NCBI GenBank assembly: GCA_024703855.1
Contig: CP087965.1
Coordinates: 5,014,001 to 5,078,000 of the forward strand
Length of the DNA stretch: 64,000 bases
Direction: 5' to 3'
Source of the DNA: Polaromonas sp. P2-4
GTDB lineage: Bacteria; Pseudomonadota; Gammaproteobacteria; Burkholderiales; Burkholderiaceae_C
Positions 47,273 through 56,361 of the stretch are shown piece after piece. Numbering within the stretch: the stretch's first letter is position 1; each line of letters begins with the position of its first letter. A program made the translations under genes and the position numbers. The notes beneath the pieces were generated by a model. It saw only the letters and a program-made list of their open reading frames with translations. It was not told where the DNA came from and searched no databases.

Positions 47273-47955
47273 GCAGCGGCAACACCGTCACCGAGCAGCT
47301 GACCGCTGCGGGCCGCGCCATCGAGCACGACTCGTTTGCCGTGATCGACCGCGAAGTTGGGCCGCATACCTACACCCCCGATCAGTGGCCCATTGTGCGC
47401 CGCATGATTCACGCCAATGCCGACTTCGACTTCAATGGCCTGACTGACTTTCACCCGCGGGCGGTTGAGGCCGGTGTGGCCGCCGTCTTGTCACGCCGTA
47501 CCCGCGTGGTGGCCGATGTGGAGATGATTTGTGTGGGTTTGTCAGCGCCGCGCCTGGGTCATTTCGGCATGGCCACGCACCAGTTCATCTCGGACGCTGA
47601 CGTGATCGAAACCGCCAAAGCAGAGGGCACCACCCGCGCCGTGCAAGCCATGCGCAAGGCCCACCGCCTGGGCCTGATCAACGGTGCGATCGTCGGCATT
47701 GGTAACGCGCCCACAGCGCTGATTGAGCTGGTGCGGCTGATTCATGAAGAAGGTGCGCGCCCGGCCTTGGTCGTGGGCATGCCGGTCGGTTTTGTGTCGG
47801 CGGCCGAGTCCAAAGACCTGATGGCGCTGGAGGCCGCCGTGCCCTGGGTGGTGATTCGCGGCCGCAAGGGCGGCTCCACGCTGGTGGTGGCGGCCATTCA
47901 TGCCCTGCTGGGTTTGGCTGAAGCGCAGGAACTCCTGGAGCCCGCCGCAACATGA
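47269..47955 (+). CDS. cbiC: Precorrin-8X / cobalt-precorrin-8 methylmutase
   Basis: 228 residues, intact. Motifs: IVRRMIHANADFDFNGLTDF (with the catalytic histidine), GNAPTALIELVRLIHEEGAR, VGMPVGFVSAAESKDLM, and VIRGRKGGSTLVVAAIHALL. Moves the C11 methyl to C12. ATGA overlaps on both sides. Confidence 0.95.
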   Translation: MSSGNTVTEQLTAAGRAIEHDSFAVIDREVGPHTYTPDQWPIVRRMIHANADFDFNGLTDFHPRAVEAGVAAVLSRRTRVVADVEMICVGLSAPRLGHFGMATHQFISDADVIETAKAEGTTRAVQAMRKAHRLGLINGAIVGIGNAPTALIELVRLIHEEGARPALVVGMPVGFVSAAESKDLMALEAAVPWVVIRGRKGGSTLVVAAIHALLGLAEAQELLEPAAT

Positions 47956-48986
47956 TGGACAAAAACGCGCCACGCGGCACACGCACCGGTTTCACCACCG
48001 GTGCGTGTTCGGCTGCGGCGGCGCGTGCGGCCACGCTGGGCCTGGTCACCGGGCAGGTGCCGGGCAGCATTGAATGCCTGCTGCCCAATGGCGACCTGGT
48101 GACCTTTGCGGTGCTGGACGGTGCGGTAGATGGCCACACGGCGCATGCCATGGTCATCAAGGACGCGGGCGACGACCCCGACTGCACCGACAAGGCGCAC
48201 CTCACGGCCGACGTGACCCTGCGCCGCGATCTGCCCGGCCAGGTGCTGCTGACGGGCGGTTTTGGCGTGGGCACCGTGACCATGCCCGGCCTGGGCCTGG
48301 CGGTAGGCGGCCCGGCGATCAACCCGGTGCCGCGCCGCAACATCACGGCCAACGTGCAGGCCGCGGCGGGTGAACTGTTGGAAGAAACCGGGTTTGAGGT
48401 CTGCATTTCGGTGCCGCAGGGCGTGGAGATGGCCAAAAAAACCCTGAATGCCCGGCTTGGCATTCTGGGCGGCATTTCGATTCTGGGTACCACCGGCATC
48501 GTCAAGCCGTACTCGACTGCGGCCTACCGCGCCAGCGTGGTGCAGGGCGTGCAGGTGGCCGGCACGCTGGGCCACGGTGTGGTGGTGCTGACCACGGGCG
48601 GGCGCACCGAAAAGTTTGTGATGCAGGAAATGCCGCACCTGCCCGAACCGGCGTTTGTGCAGATGGGCGACTTTTTGCGCTACGCCATGGGCGCGGCGGT
48701 GAAAGCGGGTTTGAAGCAGGTGGTGATTGGCGGCATGGTCGGCAAGCTCACCAAAATTGCGCAGGGCGAAACCATCACCCACGCCGGGCGCGCCGAGGTC
48801 GACACCGGCTTGCTGGCCGACATTGCGGCCAGCCTGGGCGCCGCCCAAGACGTCTGCGATGCCATTCGCCAAAACGAAACCGCGCGTTATGCCGGTGAAC
48901 GCATGGATGCGCTGGGCCTGGGCACGGCCTTTCACACGGCACTGGCACAGCGCGTGATTCAAACCCTGCGCACGCGTTACCCCTGA
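47952..48986 (+). CDS. cbiD: Cobalt-precorrin-5B C1-methyltransferase CbiD
   Basis: 344 residues, intact. RTGFTTGACSAAAARAATLG at the N-terminus is the CbiD signature; GVGTVTMPGLGLAVGGPAIN and PRRNITANV follow, and GNHTxx-type text is replaced by GLKQVVIGGMVGKLTKIAQG. CbiD marks the anaerobic-type pathway. Sixty bases separate its stop from the next gene, the largest gap within the ring-synthesis block up to there. Confidence 0.95.
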   Translation: MMDKNAPRGTRTGFTTGACSAAAARAATLGLVTGQVPGSIECLLPNGDLVTFAVLDGAVDGHTAHAMVIKDAGDDPDCTDKAHLTADVTLRRDLPGQVLLTGGFGVGTVTMPGLGLAVGGPAINPVPRRNITANVQAAAGELLEETGFEVCISVPQGVEMAKKTLNARLGILGGISILGTTGIVKPYSTAAYRASVVQGVQVAGTLGHGVVVLTTGGRTEKFVMQEMPHLPEPAFVQMGDFLRYAMGAAVKAGLKQVVIGGMVGKLTKIAQGETITHAGRAEVDTGLLADIAASLGAAQDVCDAIRQNETARYAGERMDALGLGTAFHTALAQRVIQTLRTRYP

Positions 48987-49046
48987 TCAATTTGAACTGA
49001 AAGTGCTGGTCTGCGACTTTGACGGTCGCAAGATAGCGGAGGCCTC

Positions 49047-50383
49047 TTGAATTCTGAAACGACAAACCTGATAACGAAGTGCCAAATCATTGGCGTGCTG
49101 GACGACGGCATAGCCAGCCTGGGCCGCACCGCGCTGGCGCACCTGCAGCAGGCACAGCTGGTGATTGGCGGCACACGCACCTTGCAGCTGTTTGCCGAGC
49201 ACATTGACCCGGCAGCCCGACAGTGCGACCTGACGGGGGCGCTGTCGCAAGTACCCGAATGGATTCGCGCGGCCCAAGCAGCAAACCAGCGCGTGGTGCT
49301 GCTGGCCACGGGTGACCCCTTGTGCCACGGCATTGCCGCCTACCTGGCCTCGCGCCTGTGCATTGAAGCGCTTGAAGTGCTGCCCAATGTGTCAACCCTG
49401 CAACTGGCCTGCGCCCGGCTGGGCCTGCCGTGGCAGGACATGAAGTTTTCATCCGTCCACAGCAAAGATGCGGGCGACTGGGTGGAGGGCTCGGAGCCCA
49501 GCCATGGCCTGTATGCACTGCTGCGCGATATTCGCCAGCACGACCGCCTGGCCATTTTGACCAGCCCCGACAACACGCCAGACCGCGTTGCCCGCATGCT
49601 GGTGTCTGAGGGCCTGGCCGGTGATTTTGAGATGGCCGTGGCCGAGCGCCTGTGCCAGCCCGACGAGCGCATCGTCAGCGGCATGGCCATCACCGCTGCG
49701 GCGCAGATGCCGTTTGCCGACCCCAACGTGGTGCTGCTGTGGCGCACCACACTGCGCACGCCGCCGGTGCTGCTGGGTCTGCCCGATGCAAGTTACCAGC
49801 AGCGTTACCCCGAAAAAGGCCTGATCACCAAAAACGAGGTACGGGTCGTGTCGCTGGCCCGCATGCAGTTGCGTGCCAACAGCGTGGTGTGGGACATTGG
49901 CGCGGGCTCAGGCTCGGTGGGGCTGGAGGCGGCGCGTTTGTGCAGCCAGGGCCACGTGTACGCCATTGAAAAAAACGTGGACGACAGCGCCATTGTGCGC
50001 AGCAACCGCAAGGCGCTGGGCATCAGCAACCACACGCTGGTGCACGGCAAGGCCCCCGAAGGCCTGCAACACTGGCCTGACCCGGATGCGGTGTTCATAG
50101 GCGGCTCGGGCGGCGAGCTGGCCGAGTTGATCCGCCTGATCCTGCAGCGCCTGAAGCCTGAGGGCTGGCTGGTGATGAATTTTGTGACGCTTGAAAACCT
50201 GAGCGTTGCCGTCGACACCTTGAAGGCGCTGGGCGTGGCGTGGGACGTGCTGCAGTTGCAGGCCTCACGCAGCAAGCCGATTTTGCACATGAACCGCATG
50301 GCCGCCGAAAACCCGGTGTGGCTGGTGTGCGCGCAAAAATCACCGTGCAAAAAACACCCAAAACGGATAAGAGCGATGACTGA
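49047..50383 (+). CDS. cobL: CbiE-CbiT fusion (CobL type): precorrin-6Y / cobalt-precorrin-7 methyltransferase
   Basis: About 445 residues. CbiE part (1-215): LLATGDPLCHGIAAYLASRL, NVSTLQLACARLGLPWQDMK. CbiT part (about 250-430): KNEVRVVSLARMQLRANSVV, WDIGAGSGSVGLEAARL, VFIGGSGGELAELI. A TTG at 49047 with GCGGAGG 5 bases upstream is the likely start. The frame as written runs on into cobI, but an A-run near 50334 appears one base short; adding it ends the protein as KITVQKTPKTDKSDD at 50383 with an ATGACTGA overlap, the arrangement also used by cobB and its neighbour. Confidence 0.9.
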
Positions 50384-51203
50384 ACTTCACGTTGCTTGCG
50401 CTTCTGCTGCTCCCATTTCAACCGGTCGCCTGTTCGGCGTGTCTTTGGGCCCCGGTGACCCCGGCCTGATTACTCGCCGCGCCTGGGCTCTGCTGGAGCG
50501 CCCGGATGCGGTCTGGACCTACCCGGTGCGCAGCCTGCGCAAGGAAAGCTACGCGCTCGACATTGCGCTGCGAGCCGGGCTAACACTGCCCGAGAAGCAC
50601 CAGCCGCTGCTGTTCCCCATGACGCACGATGTGGAGAAACTCGCGCGCCACTGGCTCAAAGCCGCCGAGACCGTGAAGGCGCTGCTGGCCACCGGGCAGG
50701 ACGTGCTGTTTCTGGTCGAGGGTGACGCCTCCACCTACGCCAGTTTTTGCTACCTGGCCCGCGTGCTGCGCGAGCTGGATGCCGACGCAAACATCGACAT
50801 CGTGCCCGGCGTCACGTCCTTTAACGCTGCCTGCGCCCAGCTGCAGATGCCGCTGTCCGAGCAGGACGACACGATCGCCATCGTGCCGGCCGCTTACGGC
50901 ATCGCAGCCGTCGAAAAAATGCTGGACGACTTCGACACCCTGGTGCTGATGAAAGTCAAACCGCTGCTCGACGATTTGATTGCACTGCTGGAGCGCCGGG
51001 GCCTGTTGCCGCACAGCCGCTTTATTGAAAAAGCCGGCTCCCCGGTGGAGCGCATCGTGCACAACGTGGCCGAACTCAAAGGCACCAAGGTGAATTATTT
51101 GTCGCTCTTGCTGGTCAAAAACCCCAACCGCGAACGCGGCGAAATGCTGCGCGGCTGCCGCAAGAAAACAAGCACTGAAATTGAAGAGGAAACCCAGGAA
51201 TGA
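50376..51203 (+). CDS. cobI: Precorrin-2 / cobalt-factor II C20-methyltransferase
   Basis: 275 residues. LFGVSLGPGDPGLITRRAWA, DVLFLVEGDASTYASFCYLA (SAM site) and IVPGVTSFNAACAQLQMPLS are standard CobI/CbiL motifs. It starts at ATG 50376 in the sequence ATGACTGA. It overlaps the cbiG N-part by ATGA. It appears joined to cobL in one open frame, which I treat as an artefact. Confidence 0.94.
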   Translation: MTELHVACASAAPISTGRLFGVSLGPGDPGLITRRAWALLERPDAVWTYPVRSLRKESYALDIALRAGLTLPEKHQPLLFPMTHDVEKLARHWLKAAETVKALLATGQDVLFLVEGDASTYASFCYLARVLRELDADANIDIVPGVTSFNAACAQLQMPLSEQDDTIAIVPAAYGIAAVEKMLDDFDTLVLMKVKPLLDDLIALLERRGLLPHSRFIEKAGSPVERIVHNVAELKGTKVNYLSLLLVKNPNRERGEMLRGCRKKTSTEIEEETQE

Positions 51204-51982
51204 CCATCAACACTTTGCCAGACACCAGCGCCGCGACACCCTTGGATGTACGCGTCGTTCTGGTCGCCATCACCAAACACGGCGCCCAGCAAACGGCAGA
51301 GCTGGCGCGCCAGTTGCCCCAGGCCAGCGTCTGTGTGGCCGACAAGTTCGCACCGCTGATGGCCGGTTTGCCCAATCCGGTGCGCGCCTACAGCGGGGCT
51401 TTTCATGACGAAATCGCAACGCTGTTTACCGATTTTGACCAGGTGGTATTTTTCGTTTCGCTGGGCGCCGTGGTCCGCCTGATTGCCCCGCACCTGAAAA
51501 GCAAAGACGAAGACCCGGGCGTGCTGGTGGTGGATGACGCGGCGCAGTTTGTGATTCCCGTGCTGTCAGGCCATGTGGGCGGAGCCAACGCCATGGCCGA
51601 GCAGGTGGCCGCGCTGCTGGGCGCAACCGCCGTGCTGACCACCGCTTCCGACGTGGGCAAGACCATTCCGGTCGACATTCTGGGCCGCGAGCTGGGCTGG
51701 AAGGTCGAGGCGCCCAAGATCAACATCACCCGCGTGTCAGCCCATGTGGTCAACGGCGAGCCGATTGCCGTGGTGCAGGAAGCGGGTAGCCCGAACTGGT
51801 GGACCCGGCCTACGCCGCTGCCTGCAAGCATTCATAAGTTTGAGCGGTTTGAGGATGTGGATTTGGCGCGGTTCAAGGCGGTTTTGTGGATTACGGATGC
51901 GGAGGTCACGGAGACCCGCTGGGCCGAACTGCATGAGCGCCTGGTGGTGTACCGTCCACCGCTGGGCCAGGGCGCGCAATGA
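51200..51982 (+). CDS. cbiG: Cobalt-precorrin-5A hydrolase, N-terminal and central CbiG domains
   Basis: 260 residues. Central CbiG motifs: VVFFVSLGAVVRLIAPHLKS, DPGVLVVDDAAQFVIPVLSG, HVGGANAMAEQVAALLGATA. Opens the delta-lactone ring and releases the C20 unit as acetaldehyde. Normal CbiG carries a further C-terminal CobE-like domain; here that domain is a separate gene at 54819, with a three-gene ABC importer in between. ATGA overlaps upstream and downstream. Confidence 0.92.
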   Translation: MTINTLPDTSAATPLDVRVVLVAITKHGAQQTAELARQLPQASVCVADKFAPLMAGLPNPVRAYSGAFHDEIATLFTDFDQVVFFVSLGAVVRLIAPHLKSKDEDPGVLVVDDAAQFVIPVLSGHVGGANAMAEQVAALLGATAVLTTASDVGKTIPVDILGRELGWKVEAPKINITRVSAHVVNGEPIAVVQEAGSPNWWTRPTPLPASIHKFERFEDVDLARFKAVLWITDAEVTETRWAELHERLVVYRPPLGQGAQ

Positions 51983-52838
51983 TGATTCCTGGCGTGGGAG
52001 ATGCTCCCGGGCTGGAGCTGCAAGGCGTGTCACTGCAGCGGGATGGCCGTATGGTTCTGGATGCACTGGACCTTCAGGTTCCCTTCGGCGAGCACCTGGC
52101 GCTGATCGGACCCAACGGCTCCGGCAAGTCGAGCCTTTTGCATGTCATGGCCGGCCGCATCAACCCACCAGCAGGGCGTGTCATGTTGGGCGGTGCCGTT
52201 TTGTCGCAGCTACCCGCCGCGCAGCGTGCACAACACATTGCGGTTGTTCAGCAAAAAGAACACATCCACGCACTGCTTTCGGTGAGCGAGTACGTTGCGC
52301 TGGGACGCACACCATTTGCCTCGGCCAAACGTGAAGAGAATGCATCACAGGTGCAACACGCGTTGGAACGTTGCGGTCTGTGGACTCTTCGCCACCGGCG
52401 CGTCGGTGCGCTGTCCGGGGAGAGCAGCAGCGGGCATGCATCGCACGCGCTGACACAGCAGCCCAAGGTATTGCTGTTGGATGAGCCGACCAACCATCTT
52501 GACATGCGCGCCGACATTCTGGACATGGTGGCAGACATCGGTGTCACCGTGATTGCAGCCTTGCACGAGCTGAGTCTGGTGCACCGGTTCGCTGACCGGG
52601 TGTTGATGCTGCAGCAAGGGCGTGTGGTTGCCCTGGATGTACCTCCCGCGCGCTCTGCCAGTCACATGTCAGCCGTACGTTTGCCATGGACGTGCATTAC
52701 GTCCCTATTCCCGGGCGGGTGTCGCCCGTGGCAGTTTTTGAGTCACCCCGGCTTGCGCCCACAAAGCGCATTCCCTCCACCTCTCAAACACTACCCCTGG
52801 AAGGATCTCCCCATGCTGAATTCTGTCCCGCTCTTTAA
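51979..52838 (+). CDS. ABC transporter ATP-binding protein, FepC/BtuD type (three or more indels)
   Basis: About 285 residues. Walker A IGPNGSGKSSLLHVMAGRI, Q-loop VVQQKEH, Walker B VLLLDEPTNHLDMRADILD, H-loop VIAALHELSLVHRFADRV. The ABC signature is scrambled in frame (LSGESSSGHASHAL) but shifting at 52416 and back at 52450 restores GEQQRACIARALTQQPK, the expected text. After about 52655 the natural end lies in another frame (TFAMDVHYVPIPGRVSPVAV) and stops at 52838, overlapping the next gene by 26 bases. Starts with ATGA overlap after cbiG. Confidence 0.85.
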
Positions 52839-53806
52839 ACGACGCTATGTGCAGCCCGCGCTTCACCGCGCAGCAAGCGCCATCTTGCTGGGCTTGGGCC
52901 TTGGCTGCACGGCGCAGGCGCAAACATTCCCGGTGACGGTGGACAGCTGCGGGGAAAAGCTGGTGTTCAATGCATCGCCCAAGGCCGCAATGATCCATGA
53001 CCTCAACATGACGGATATGGCGCTGGCGCTCAAGCTCCAGAGTCAGATGGCCGCTGTGTCCGGTATCACCGGCTGGTACAAGACGACCCCGGAGTTCAAG
53101 AAGGCACTGGGCAGCATTCCCGAGGTAGCCCCCAAGCAGCCGACCCTGGAAAACGTGCTGTCAGTCAAGCCGGACTTCGTCTTTGCCGGCTGGAACTACG
53201 GGATGAAGGTGGGCGGCGACGTAACGCCTGCAACGCTGAAGAAGTACAACATTCCCACATTGGTGCTTAGCGAGAGCTGCGTGCACATTGACAAAACGCG
53301 CCCACGCGCTTCTATGGACCTGCTCTATACCGACTTCATTAAGCTCGGTACCATTTTTGGCAAACAGGCACAAGCCACCGCTCAGGTGGCTGATTGGAAA
53401 AAGCAATTGGCTGCCTTACCCAAGCCGGCGCGCAAAGAGCCGGTTCGCATGTTCTTGTTTGACTCTGGGGAAGACAAACCTTTCACCGCCGGACGCTTCG
53501 CCATTCCTACCGCCATGATGGAAACCGTGGGTGGGCGCAACGTCATGGAGGACTTGGATACGAGCTGGGGCACCGTGTCTTGGGAAGCCGTGGCCGCGCG
53601 CAATCCGGAGTTCCTGGTCCTTCTTGACTACGCCAATGATGGTGGCGCAGAAAAGCTGTTGAAGTTTTTGCAAGCCCACCCGCTGATGCAGTACACCGAC
53701 GCCGTGAAAAACAAGGCTTCTGTCGTCGCTGCGCTATGAAGAGTTAACCCCTGGGCCCGCCAACATCACTGCCATCGAGAAAATGGCAAAGGCGCTCAAG
53801 CTTTGA
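52813..53806 (+). CDS. ABC transporter binding protein for an iron/corrinoid-type chelate (frameshifted)
   Basis: About 330 residues. Signal peptide SAILLGLGLGCTAQAQ, then TFPVTVDSCGEKLVFNASPK. Type III fold text: VLSVKPDFVFAGWNYGMKVG, DFIKLGTIFGKQAQA, GGRNVMEDLDTSWGTVSWEA. ATG 52813 follows GGAAGGA. The frame gains a base near 53725; the true end is YEELTPGPANITAIEKMAKA then LKL at 53806. Position between the two halves of cbiG suggests a cobalt chelate or corrinoid cargo, but sequence alone resembles iron-siderophore proteins. Confidence 0.85.
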
Positions 53807-54822
53807 TCACTTTGCCCCGCTCCTTCGGGTTGACAGCTGCGGTGCTTTGGGGCTTGCTGTTGGTGTTGTGTGTGGTGTCGGTGAAAGCCGGCGCTGTACC
53901 TGTGAGCCTGGAACGATTGGTGCAGAGTCTGTCGCTCCTGGTGTCCGGTGCACCACAAGCGCTTTACGGAATGGAGGACCGCATCGTCGTAGAGCTGCGC
54001 CTACCCAGAGTCATTCTTGCGATGCTGGTCGGCGCAGGACTGGCTGTGGTGGGAACACTGTTGCAGACGGTAACCCGCAACGAGCTGTCAGACCCCTATC
54101 TGTTCGGTCTGTCTTCCGGTTCGGCCGCTGGCGCCGTTGCAGCCATTACCTTCACAGGGGAGGCATTCGGTCTGTGGTCGCTACCGCTGGCGGCACTGGC
54201 CGGCGGCCTGGCATCGGTGGCTGCTGTGCTGCTGCTACTGCGCGGGTACGCAAACCACTCCTCCGACCAGTTGATTCTGGCGGGGCTTTCGGTGTCATTT
54301 TTGTTCACCGCTTTGACCTACTACCTCACGTTCCTGGGCGACCAGCGAGCGGCACAGTCAGTGCTGTTTTGGACCATGGGAGGGCTGGGCGGCGCGCTGG
54401 GACAACCTGTTTCTGCCCTTGCTCGGTGTGGTCACCGTGGGAGGGTTTGCCATTTTCAAAACACGCGCTGGATGCCATGCTGGCCGGCGATCACACTGCG
54501 CATAGCTTGGGTGTGGAGCCCGAGCGCCTGCGCGCAAACCTTCGTGGTGTGCGCCCTGGCTACGGCGTGCTTTGTGGCGGCATCCGGTGTCATCGGATTT
54601 GTGGGCCTGATGGTGCCGCACCTGGCACGCGCCCGGGTCGGCGCGTTGCATCAAAGACTACTCGGCATGGGCATGCTCACCGGAGCCGTGCTGCTGCTGG
54701 GCAGTGACCTCGTTAGCCGTACCGTACTGGCGCCACAGGAGTTGCCGGTAGGCATTGTGACGGCGAGTTTGGGTGCGCTGTTTGTCATGCGCATCGTGAT
54801 GCGCAAGCCGGAGGAGGCATGA
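53803..54822 (+). CDS. FecCD-type ABC transporter permease (internal shifted segment)
   Basis: About 340 residues. Motifs: ELRLPRVILAMLVGAGLAVV, ELSDPYLFGLSSGSAAGAVA, GVIGFVGLMVPHLARARVG, APQELPVGIVTASLGALF. TTG 53803 overlaps the binding-protein stop as TTGA. From about 54400 to 54545 the written frame is nonsense; other frames read WDNLFLPLLGVVTVGGFAIF and ALDAMLAGDHTAHSLGVEPE, normal family text. Three one-base gains cancel out, so the overall frame is kept. Overlaps the cobE-type gene by ATGA. Confidence 0.85.
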   Translation: MITLPRSFGLTAAVLWGLLLVLCVVSVKAGAVPVSLERLVQSLSLLVSGAPQALYGMEDRIVVELRLPRVILAMLVGAGLAVVGTLLQTVTRNELSDPYLFGLSSGSAAGAVAAITFTGEAFGLWSLPLAALAGGLASVAAVLLLLRGYANHSSDQLILAGLSVSFLFTALTYYLTFLGDQRAAQSVLFWTMGGLGGALGQPVSALARCGHRGRVCHFQNTRWMPCWPAITLRIAWVWSPSACAQTFVVCALATACFVAASGVIGFVGLMVPHLARARVGALHQRLLGMGMLTGAVLLLGSDLVSRTVLAPQELPVGIVTASLGALFVMRIVMRKPEEA

Positions 54823-55277
54823 CAAACAAAGACGCTATACCCCTGCCATACGCCATCGCTTTGGGTCTGGGGTGTGACCGCGGTACCCCGGCGGATGTGA
54901 TTGCCTTTGCCGTGGACACGGCACTGGCGCGCATAGGCGCCACCAACGAGCAGGTGAAAGCCGCCGCCAGCATCACGCTCAAGGCCGATGAAGCGGGCCT
55001 GTTGGCGCTGGCTGCAGCGCATGGCTGGCCCATCACCTTCTATACGCCCGAGCAACTGGCTGCGGTGCCGGTGCCCAATCCGTCGGAGACGGTGCGCCAG
55101 TACACCGGTACGCCCTCGGTCAGTGAGGCTGCTGCCCTGCTGGCAGGCGCTGGGGTGCTGGGGCGTTCGGAGGCCCTGCCCATGACCGCCTTGCTGGTCG
55201 AAAAATTCAAACACCGTGGTGCCGATGGGCGCAACGCCACGGTTTCCATTGCCCGCTGTGACAGTTTCCCTCTGTGA
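54819..55277 (+). CDS. cobE: CobE / CbiG C-terminal domain protein
   Basis: 152 residues. YAIALGLGCDRGTPADVIAF, KAAASITLKADEAGLLALAA and GWPITFYTPEQLAAVPVPNP match the CbiG C-terminal (CobE) domain; PSVSEAAALLAGAG is the conserved end segment. It probably completes the CbiG encoded at 51200. ATGA overlap with the permease. The T-rich stretch after its stop (55278-55302) may slow or end some transcription before cbtB. Confidence 0.9.
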   Translation: MTNKDAIPLPYAIALGLGCDRGTPADVIAFAVDTALARIGATNEQVKAAASITLKADEAGLLALAAAHGWPITFYTPEQLAAVPVPNPSETVRQYTGTPSVSEAAALLAGAGVLGRSEALPMTALLVEKFKHRGADGRNATVSIARCDSFPL

Positions 55278-55330
55278 CTCTTTTTGTTTTTATTTTTTTT
55301 TAGTTTCTCAACCCTGAAATGGAGCAACCC

Positions 55331-55519
55331 ATGAACGCAGCTTCCGCATCTTCTTCTACCTCCCTTCCTGCCAGCGCAACCCGCAGCCTGTTGCTGCAAT
55401 TGGCCGCCGGTGCCGCTTTGGGCCTGGTCGTGCTGTACGGCGTGGCTTTTGCTGAAAGCCCGCTGGCCCACAACGCCGCCCACGACGTGCGCCACGTCAC
55501 GGTCAAACCCTGCCACTGA
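55331..55519 (+). CDS. cbtB: Cobalt transporter subunit CbtB
   Basis: 62 residues. One hydrophobic helix (LLLQLAAGAALGLVVLYGVA) and a histidine-rich tail (HNAAHDVRHVTVKPCH) match CbtB. ATG 55331 is preferred because GGAG lies seven bases before it; an in-frame ATG at 55319 has no site. Acts with CbtA in cobalt uptake. Confidence 0.88.
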   Translation: MNAASASSSTSLPASATRSLLLQLAAGAALGLVVLYGVAFAESPLAHNAAHDVRHVTVKPCH

Positions 55520-55533
55520 GCCCAGGAGTTTTT

Positions 55534-56361
55534 ATGTTGTTTCAACGATTGATTTGGGCCGCCCTGGCTGCCGCCTTGCTGGTGGGCAGTGTGCAGTCCG
55601 GCGTGCAGCAATGGCAGGCCGTGCCGATTATTCTGGCGGCCGAGGTGTACGAGGGTCAAAAGGCCGAGGCACCCGCAGAGCCGGCCGCACCCGCCGCGCA
55701 CGCCCATGCCGAAGGCGTGGCAGCTGAGCACACGCATGACCATGGCAGCGCCGAAGAATGGGCACCGGCCGATGGCGCCGAGCGCATTTTCTGGACCTGG
55801 GTGGCCAACGTCCTGCACGCGTTCAGCATGGCGTTGCTGGTGTTTGCCGTCATGGGTGTCTGCCTGTGGCGCGGCACCGCCGTGCGTTCGCTGCCGCTGG
55901 GTTTGCTGGTGGCTGCGGCGGGCTGGCTCAGCTTTCATTTCTGGCCCTCATTGGGCCTGCACGCCGAGATTCCCGGCATGGACGCAGCCCGTCTGGGCTC
56001 GCGCCAGGGCTGGTGGGTGTTGGCCGCGGGCAGTGCGGCACTGGCCTGTGCCTCGCTGGCGGGTTTGCGTCATCCTTTGCGCTGGGTGGCTGCCGCGGCG
56101 TGGCTGGCTTTGCCTTTTGTGGTGGGTGCTCCGCACATTAGCGCCGACCCGTTGGCCGGCTTTAGCGGCGCAGCGCAGCTTGCTTTGCGCGAACTCGGCA
56201 CGCAGTTCATCTGGGCCACCACCTGGGTATCACTGTCGTTCTGGGCCTGCATGGGGCTGGTGTGTGGCGCGGCGTTTCAGCGCTGGCTGCGTCCGGTGCT
56301 GGAAGCAACTTTTGAACGCTCGAAGCCGGTTGCATCAGCCGGCACGGCGGTGAGCCCATGA
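55534..56361 (+). CDS. cbtA: Cobalt transporter subunit CbtA
   Basis: 275 residues. MLFQRLIWAALAAALLVGSV, then a histidine-rich loop (AAHAHAEGVAAEHTHDHG) and several helices with FHFWPSLGLHAEIPGMDAA and GAPHISADPLAGFSG, as in CbtA. Fifteen bases follow cbtB. The final codon overlaps cobJ as ATGA. Confidence 0.92.
   Translation: MLFQRLIWAALAAALLVGSVQSGVQQWQAVPIILAAEVYEGQKAEAPAEPAAPAAHAHAEGVAAEHTHDHGSAEEWAPADGAERIFWTWVANVLHAFSMALLVFAVMGVCLWRGTAVRSLPLGLLVAAAGWLSFHFWPSLGLHAEIPGMDAARLGSRQGWWVLAAGSAALACASLAGLRHPLRWVAAAAWLALPFVVGAPHISADPLAGFSGAAQLALRELGTQFIWATTWVSLSFWACMGLVCGAAFQRWLRPVLEATFERSKPVASAGTAVSP

Noticed and set aside
49047..51203. A 718-residue fusion of CbiE-CbiT with CobI
   Set aside because: The join KSPCKKHPKRIRA has no linker logic; adding one A near 50334 gives a normal CobL end and an ATGACTGA overlap with cobI.
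51979..53739. A 586-residue fusion of an ABC ATPase and its binding protein
   Set aside because: The junction would place a signal peptide in mid-protein; the ATPase end lies in another frame and stops at 52838.
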